From the NCBI GenBank assembly GCA_033807775.1, contig CM066314.1:93102929-93166928 (forward strand): a stretch of DNA of 64,000 nucleotides, in the 5' to 3' direction. The stretch comes from Saussurea involucrata. Taxonomy: Eukaryota; Streptophyta; Magnoliopsida; Asterales; Asteraceae. This document shows positions 57,827 through 64,000 of this stretch, in pieces. The notes beneath the pieces are model-generated. The model was not told the DNA's origin. It searched no databases and saw only the letters and a list, made by a program, of their open reading frames with translations. The first letter of the stretch is position 1; each line of letters begins with the position of its first letter. The position numbers were made by a program, and so were the translations under genes.

Positions 57827-58073
57827 AAATCCTCTGTAAGTATAGCTTATCTTCTGTAAATATGTGTATAAATATATTGCTTTATTTTATTACATTGATT
57901 GATTTCTTTCTGTATGTAAATTCTCAATCTTAAAAATAATTCTTGGAAACACAGAACTTCTGTGGGTCTGCTCAGATCCTCTGACGACCCCTACAGAACC
58001 TCTAGAAAACATGACCTATGTTCTATGCAAAACTTATCATTCTTTGATCCAAGCATAGGTCAAGGGGGAGTAA
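57827..58073 (+). other. Second spacer copy of A, cut by element E
   Basis: Repeats the sequence after the first RNase H tail (55894 onward) up to the polypurine tract TCAAGGGGGAG (about 58060-58070). E begins at 58074, four bases later. Confidence 0.8.
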
Positions 58074-59711
58074 TGTAATAACCAGGTATTTTATTTAATT
58101 TAAAATATAAGAATTTTATAAGTTTATATGGGTATTTTAAGGAATGAGAAGTTAAGGGGTAAGTTTTAATTTTAATGAAAGTTTAGGGGTATATTTGGTT
58201 AAATGGAACAAGTTTAAGGTTCATTTGGAAAGTTGGGTGACACCTCCTGTTAGCCAAAACCGACTTTCAGTCTATAGGAATGAGGTGTCAACTTTTTACC
58301 ATTTTTAGCAAAGTGTTGTGTGTGCCTAGGTGGTGTTTTCGATTTTAGAGAGAGAGTGAGAGAGGTCGAAGGAAACTAAGGAAGAGGAAGAAGTATCTGA
58401 TTGTTTGCAGCTGAGTTTAAGATTCAATTCATCTGAAACAACAAGGTAATAATCCATCCTAATTCTTCTTTTATGTATAATGGGTTTTACATGAACTTTA
58501 GAAGTGGGTTATGTTATTTTTAGAAGGTATATGAATTTTGGGTTTGGAATAGTGTTCTAATGGTAGTATAAAACATATCTGCTAAGTTACATAAACATGC
58601 ATAGAATAAAACTACAAAAATCTGGGTTTTTGGATGAAACAGTAGACTGAGATATTCATCGAAGTCGCAGTAGGCTATATTCATCGAAGTCGGAATAGAC
58701 GACTGCGACATTCATCGGAGTCGCAATGGTTGGTTGCGACTTGGGTATGAAGTCGCAATGGTCGTTTGCGACTTGGCTTGGAATCGCAGTAGTTGATTGC
58801 GATTCGGGGTTGGAATCGCAATAGAGGGTTGCGACTCCAGGGTGGAATCGCAATGGAGGGTTGCGACTTAGGGTGAAATCGCAATAGTGGGTTACGACTC
58901 CATGGTGGAATCGCAATATTGGGTTGCGACTTCAGGGTGGGATCGCAATAGGAGATTGCGACTTGGTACTGTTCATTGCGACTTAAGTTGAGAATTTTGT
59001 AAGTTTAAGTATTAAAAGAGATATTTGGTATTTTATCTGATTTCAGATTTGGTGAAAGATCGACGTACGTGAGTTATCTTGGAAGGGTTTTTGTGATAAA
59101 AACAAGGTGAGTTTTTATTTGAAATGTTTTCAAATGGAATACATATAGGTGATTTAATGTAATATGGTGCATATAGTGTTTATATGAATATTACATTGTA
59201 TGAGTACTAGTTGGTCGGGCTTAGGACCGGTGAAAGTTGGCTGTACAAAGGGACAATGGTGTTGGCTGTATTTAGTACAACGGTGTAAATTAATTAATTG
59301 GCTTGCTACCAATTAATATGGCCAAGGAAAAGAAAAGAGATAGAGATGGAAAGATACATGAGTCATATTTGGTATTTTTACGTGAATTATGTGCAAATGT
59401 TTTCTTTTACTAACGGGGATTTTTCTCACTAGACCTCAAGGTCTAACCCTCGTTTTTGTTTTAAAATATGTATTCCAGGTCATGGAGCAAACAAGAGACA
59501 ATGATAGGATTTATCATGTTAGCTTTTGTGGATGTTGAATGATTATGAAGATTTCAGTTATAATTAGTAGTTGTTATGTATTTTACTTTATTCGAAAAAG
59601 TTTGTACTGAAAGACCAAATTGTAGAATTTAAGGGACCGTATTTGAATTACGATATGTTATTTTGTGGTGAATTATATGAAACTTGTATGTTGGGATTAA
59701 GGGATGTTACA
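58074..59711 (+). repeat. 5' LTR of element E (1,638 bp)
   Basis: Starts TGTAATAACC and ends GGATGTTACA (inverted termini TGTAA/TTACA), directly followed by the PBS. It contains a 32-bp minisatellite (58660-58985) and an AT-rich remainder. Possible TATA box TATAAAA at 58567, uncertain. Confidence 0.92.
58660..58985. repeat. 32-bp hairpin minisatellite in LTR E
   Basis: About nine units of 30-33 bases, each with TCGCAAT and, 6-9 bases on, TTGCGAC, which are inverted repeats of each other. Each unit can fold into a short stem with CpG-rich arms. Units differ mainly in the loop and spacer. Confidence 0.88.
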
Positions 59712-59713
59712 AA

Positions 59714-59725
59714 TGGTATCAGAGC
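59714..59725 (+). other. Primer-binding site of E
   Basis: TGGTATCAGAGC after LTR end plus two bases; initiator-Met tRNA. The leader 59726-59973 has nothing else visible. Confidence 0.92.
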
Positions 59726-59973
59726 CTTAGTTTAAGAGATTTAGGTATTAGTATCTGTACCTAGACTTAAACTGCATGCGAAGTAGGAGGTCCTTGTTAT
59801 TTTAGAACCTTGGGATGATAAATATAAAAAGGTAGAAGGAACCTCATGTAAGGTAATTTCAGATTACACCTGGCCAGTGTAATTATGATCTTACAGGTAC
59901 ATGTTGGAACCAGAATACTTTATTATATGGGGCATGTGCTTATGTGTATATTAACCTTGTTTGAATCAACAGA

Positions 59974-61455
59974 ATGGCAAGTGGAACGAGACGAACAAAC
60001 CGAGAAGGGGAAGGGAATCCGAATAGATCTAATCCAACAGCTGGTGGAAGGGGAAGCGGGGGAGAAAGAGGTAGAGGTAGGTCAGGGGGCAGAGTACAGG
60101 GGCGAGGCACAGAGTTTGTTACGAGAGACGACCTAGCGAATGAAATGGGAAGACTTCAGGCAAATATACAAGCTATGTTTAACCAGACTCACCATTCGGA
60201 AACAGAAATACCAGACCCTACCCTTGAAAACGAAGTGCCTATCGCACCTATTGTCACATCAGCACCCAGAAAGTGTGATTATAAAATGTTTTTAAGCTGT
60301 AAACCACCCAATTATGGAGGGGACAGAGATCCAGTAAAAGCAATGCGATGGCTGAATGAGGTTGAAGCTGTATTTAAGACCAGTAAATGCGCGGAAGAAG
60401 ATAAAGTGTTATATGGAACAGCAATGTTGAAAGCAGACGCCTTGTATTGGTGGGAAGCCCTTATTGACTCTGAAGGACCTGAGGTATATTCAACTTTTAC
60501 TTGGGGCAAATTCTCGAGAGCATTTAAGGAACAGTTTTGCCCGCAAGCCGCAGTTAGACAGTTGGAAGAGGAATTCCTGAGCCTACAACAAGGAAATTTG
60601 TCAGTAAGAGACTACACTGCTCGCTTCTTGGAAAAGTCGCGTTTTGGGGAGTATTATGTTGCCACCGAAAAGATGAAGATGGAAAGGTATGTATTCGGAT
60701 TGAATTCAGAGATTAGGAAGTTAGTGACTGCAGTGAGACCTAATACTTTTTCAGAAGCAGTAAATGCTGCGGAAAATGTGGAGCGAGACAATAAGCGGGA
60801 TGTTGGGGATAAGAGTGCGGGAAAGAGAAAATGGGAAGGACCACCACACGATGTGAAGAAGTCTGGATTTCAGCGATTTGATAGTCGTCCACCTTTTAGA
60901 GCAGCTGAAAGACCTTGCCCAAAGTGCCACCGTTTTCACCAAGGAAGCTGTCAGGTAGATCCTAGAAACTGTTATAAGTGCGGGAAGTTTGGGAACATTG
61001 CTAAAGATTGTAGGGTGGTTAGATTTTGTTATTCATGCAATTCGCCAGATCATCTTCAATCAGATTGTCCACTGGGAAGAATACCATCGGGTGGCACGTC
61101 AACAAGAGCATCGGGTGTTAGACCAACAGCACCGAGGTCAGAGCCAACAAGAGCAAGAGGCCGTTCATTTCAGATGACAGCAAAGGAAACGGAGGAAACT
61201 CCGGACGTAGTTACAGGTACTTTCTTAATAAATTCCACACGTGCTAAGGTGTTATTTGATTCTGGTGCAAACCGATCGTTTGTGTCTCCTTCATTTGCTG
61301 CTTACATGCGTTTAAAGCCGAAAGTGTTAGATCATGCTTTATTGGTAGATACGGCAAATGAAAATCAAGTATCAGTTAAAGAAGTATTTGATAGTTGCGT
61401 GATAGATATAGAAGGGTGCGGGGTACCGATCCAGTTATTTCCAATAGCCTGGTAG
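59974..61455 (+). pseudogene. gag and protease start of E
   Basis: 493 codons from an ATG in the context AGAATGGC. Gly/Arg-rich start (residues 5-45), Ty3 capsid region (about 100-240, with PPNYGGDRDP and ALYWWE), then Cys-rich motifs: CPKCHRFHQGSC (315-326), CX2CX4NX4C at 333-346 where the zinc His is replaced by Asn, and an intact CX2CX4HX4C at 352-365. The aspartic protease begins with FDSGANRSFV (Asp429). Near 61452 a 1-bp shift ends the frame at a TAG and moves the rest of protease into the next frame, so the polyprotein is broken. Confidence 0.9.
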
Positions 61456-63434
61456 AGTTTGATGTGGTAGTGGGAATGGACTGGTTAGCCGAGAACCAAG
61501 CTAATATAAATTGTGATAAGAAGTTAATAAACGTTGTGTTACCTGAAAAAGGGCCGGTAGTGATTTATGGCGATCGTAGGAATTATCAGTATAATCTTAT
61601 TAACATGATAAAAGCCCGTAAGTGTGTTAGTAAAGGTTGTCAGAGTTACTTAGCTTATGTAATAGATACTAAGCTAGAGAAGAGTAAGTTGGAAGACATT
61701 CCAATTGTTAGTGATTTTCCAGAAGTATTTCCTGAAGACTTGAACAGTCTTCCGCCCATTAGACAGGTAGAGTTCGGTATAGATCTAATTCCTGGAGCCA
61801 ACCCTGTAGCCCGTGCTCCGTATCGTTTGGCGCCTCCGGAAATGAAAGAAATGATGGCACAACTGCAAGATCTATCCGATAAGGGTTTCATCAGACCAAG
61901 TTCTTCACCGTGGGGAGCACCAGTATTATTTGTGAAAAAGAAGGATGGTTCGATGAGAATGTGTATCGACTACAGAGAATTGAATAAACGCACGATCAAA
62001 AACAAGTATCCTCTACCTAGAATTGATGACCTCTTCGATCAATTAGTTGGAGCTTGTTGTTTCTCCAAGATTGATTTAAGATCCGGTTATCATCAGTTGA
62101 AGGTCAAAGAAGAAGACGTGTTGAAAACTTCTTTTCGCACCAGGTACGGTCACTATGAGTTTCTAGTAATGCCATTTGGATTGACAAACGCTCCAGCCTC
62201 CTTTATGGATTTAATGAATCGGGTATGTAAGCAATATCTTGATAAATTCGTCATCGTATTTATCGATGATATACTTATTTATTCCCTATCCAAAGAGGAT
62301 CATGCACGACATCTTCGTTTGATTTTGGAATTATTGAAGAAAGAAAAGTTGTATGCGAAATTTTCAAAGTGTGAATTCTGGTTGCGGGAAGTTCAGTTTT
62401 TGGGGCATATAGTTTCTGAAAAGGGTATACAAGTCGATCCGATGAAAGTGGAAGCAGTTGAAAAATGGGAACCACCAAAGACAGCAACAGAAGTACGAAG
62501 TTTTCTGGGTTTGGCCGGCTACTACCGAAAGTTCATAAAAGATTTCTCTCGTATTGCCACACCGTTGACGAAACTGACTCGGAAGATTTTGAAGTTCGAA
62601 TGGAAGGCAGAACAGGACGAAGCATTCAAGATATTAAAGGAGAAACTCTGCAGCGCGCCGATATTAGCATTGCCAGAAGGTTCGGATGATTTTGTAGTCT
62701 ACAGTGATGCTTCTAAGTTAGGTTTGGGATGTGTACTCATGCAACGTGGAAAAGTAATTGCCTATGCTTCTCGTCAATTAAAGGATCATGAAAGGCAATA
62801 TCCTACCCATGATATGGAACTTGCAGCGGTTGTCTTTGCATTGAAGATTTGGAGACATTATCTGTATGGTTCCAAATGTCAAATTTTTACTGATCATAAG
62901 AGTCTTCAACATCTTTTTGATCAAAAGGAACTGAATATGAGGCAAAGAAGGTGGCTAGAGTTAGTGAATGATTATGATTGTGAAATCCTTTATCACCCAG
63001 GCAAAGCGAATGTGGTGGCAGATGCAGTAAGTCGACAAGAAAGAAGTGGAACGATAAAGGCGATATCTTTAAGAGCTGAACTTCTTCCAAACATTTTTTA
63101 CGAATTACTGAAGTGCCAAATAGATGCTTATCAAGAAGAAAGTTTGAAATCTGAACGGTTGGTTGGGATATCAGCATTGCTTGGGAAAGATAACCGTGGG
63201 TTGTTGTGTTTGGGGAATAGGATTTGGGTACCTCGTTTGGGTGGATTACGTGATCGTGTACTGCAAGAAGCTCATCAATCTCGATTCTCCATTCATCCAG
63301 GTACAAATAAAATGTATAGAGATCTGAAGCAATTTTACTGGTGGCCGGGGATGAAAAGAAGCATTGCAAAGTATGTGGAGGAATGTACTACTTGCAAGAA
63401 GGTGAAGATTGAACATCAAAAACCGTTTGGTTAA
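61395..63434 (+). pseudogene. RT, RNase H and integrase zinc domain of E
   Basis: Real homology starts about residue 19 (VEFDVVVGMDWL, the end of protease). RT: KKKDGSMRMCIDYRELN (181-197), Asp227 in SKIDLRSGYHQ, FIDD at 289-292 as the YXDD box. RNase H residues D438, E475, D500 and D543. The integrase HHCC finger follows (IHPGTNKMYRDL; CTTCKKVK). It ends with TAA at 63432-63434, expected to be a Leu/sense codon, in the standard motif joining the finger to the DDE core. Confidence 0.93.
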
Positions 63435-64000
63435 CTGCAACAATTAGAAATTCCAGTGTGGAAATGGGATTAGATCACAACTGATTTCATTACCAAGTTA
63501 CCAAGAACTTCAAAGGGATTCGATTCTATTTGGGTGATTGTGGATAGGTTGACAAAGTCTGCTCATTTCTTGCCGATAAAAGAAACCGATTCTTTGGAAC
63601 GTTTGGCCAAACTGTACATTAATGAAATAGTAACTCGACATGGAGTACCAATTTCGATTATTTCTGATCGAGATAGTCGTTTTACTTCTAGATTCTGGAG
63701 AAGCTTTCAAAAAGAAATGGGAACACAAATCAAGTTGAGTACATCATATCATCCACAGACTGATGGACAAAGCGAAAGAACAATTCAGACGTTAGAAGAT
63801 ATGCTTCGGGCTTGTATAGTTGATTTTGGAGGATCATGGGATAAACATTTGCCTTTGATAGAGTTCGCTTACAACAACAGTTATCATTCTAGTATTCAGG
63901 CGGCACCGTTTGAAGTATTGTATGGTAGGAAATGCCGAACGCCTTTGTGTTGGAATGAAGTGGGGGAAAAGCAGTTAGCAGGGCCAGAAATAGTACAGTT
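63435..64000 (+). pseudogene. Integrase catalytic core of E, to window end
   Basis: Same frame as the preceding RT after the TAA, with a second stop TAG near 63471 in WKWD*ITTDF. The core has Asp in TTDF, Asp in ISDRDSRFT and Glu in GQSERTIQTLE, the DDE triad, and the conserved HPQTDGQSE. It continues past 64000. Confidence 0.92.

Larger units (their letters stand above)
55766..58073 (+). mobile_element. Element A (right part): RNase H tail, spacer, env-like start, scar
   Basis: Continues A exactly where 20472 stopped, then shows the pol to env-like spacer, the start of an env-like gene, an abrupt return to the RNase H tail (57601-57826), and a second spacer cut off by element E at 58074. 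The repeat distance between the two RNase H tails is 1,933 bp. Confidence 0.88.
58074..64000 (+). mobile_element. Element E: Ty3/gypsy retrotransposon, 5' part
   Basis: LTR, Met-tRNA PBS, gag with zinc knuckles, protease, RT-RNaseH and integrase in gypsy order (integrase last). RT sequence and gag-protease layout suggest a Tekay/Del-type chromovirus; the diagnostic chromodomain and 3' LTR would lie beyond 64000. At least three inactivating changes. Confidence 0.93.

Noticed and set aside
58520..58916. Minus-strand open frames over the minisatellite
   Set aside because: A 32-bp repeat with TCGCAA words gives long frames by periodicity alone.
58660..58985. CRISPR-like array
   Set aside because: Units are contiguous 32-bp diverged tandem repeats with internal inverted arms, no unique spacers, inside a plant LTR.
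1..64000. Host protein gene, tRNA, rRNA or organelle insert
   Set aside because: Every substantial frame is explained by an LTR element, and I recognised no structural RNA.

Overview
This is plant nuclear DNA made almost entirely of LTR retrotransposons. I see no host protein gene, tRNA, rRNA or CRISPR array. Both superfamilies present use a primer-binding site matching initiator-Met tRNA (TGGTATCAGAGC), and the Ty1/copia elements have the Sirevirus (SIRE/Maximus) layout: gag with zinc knuckles and a coiled coil, pol in the order PR-IN-RT-RNaseH, several polypurine tracts after pol, then a long 'env-like' gene. A flowering plant is certain from this. The composite family (Asteraceae) is a guess from the abundance of such elements there.

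Layout. (C) 1-3476, minus strand: decayed env-like 3' part of one Sirevirus. (B) 3477-12827, minus: a second Sirevirus family inserted into C (3' LTR 3477-4449, env-like gene, RNaseH/RT, and a gag coiled coil fused to the RT side by deletion). (A) 12828-20472 and 55766-58073, plus: an old Sirevirus whose 5' LTR abuts B and whose RNaseH region is split by (D) 20473-55765, minus: a 35.3-kb element of the same family as A, bounded by two 844-bp LTRs and an AATAA/AATAC target duplication. (E) 58074-64000, plus: the 5' 5.9 kb of a Ty3/gypsy element (1,638-bp LTR, gag-PR, RT-RNaseH-IN) inserted into the tail of A. The likely order of insertion is C, then B, then A, then D and E.

The standout is D. 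Between its two LTRs lie three tandem gag-pol-envN modules (9434, 9435 and 9247 bp) with no LTR between them, followed by a fourth gag fused in frame to the C-terminal part of the env-like gene. All three module junctions are identical and sit at an env/5'-leader join with microhomology. The LTRs differ at 17 of 844 positions by my hand count, yet the modules differ at only about 0.1-0.4% where I compared them. They also share inactivating gag and pol mutations. The simplest reading is that a chimeric, already dead insertion grew by unequal crossing-over long after it landed.

Other points of interest: promoter-like DNA and ideal plant start contexts before the env-like genes, with candidate GT-AG introns in that of B; family-specific hexamers (CAGAGG/CCTCTG in A, C and D; TCAGCG/CGCTGA in B) strewn through LTRs, spacers and coding DNA alike; a 32-bp hairpin minisatellite in the LTR of E; and a serial template-switch scar in the tail of A.
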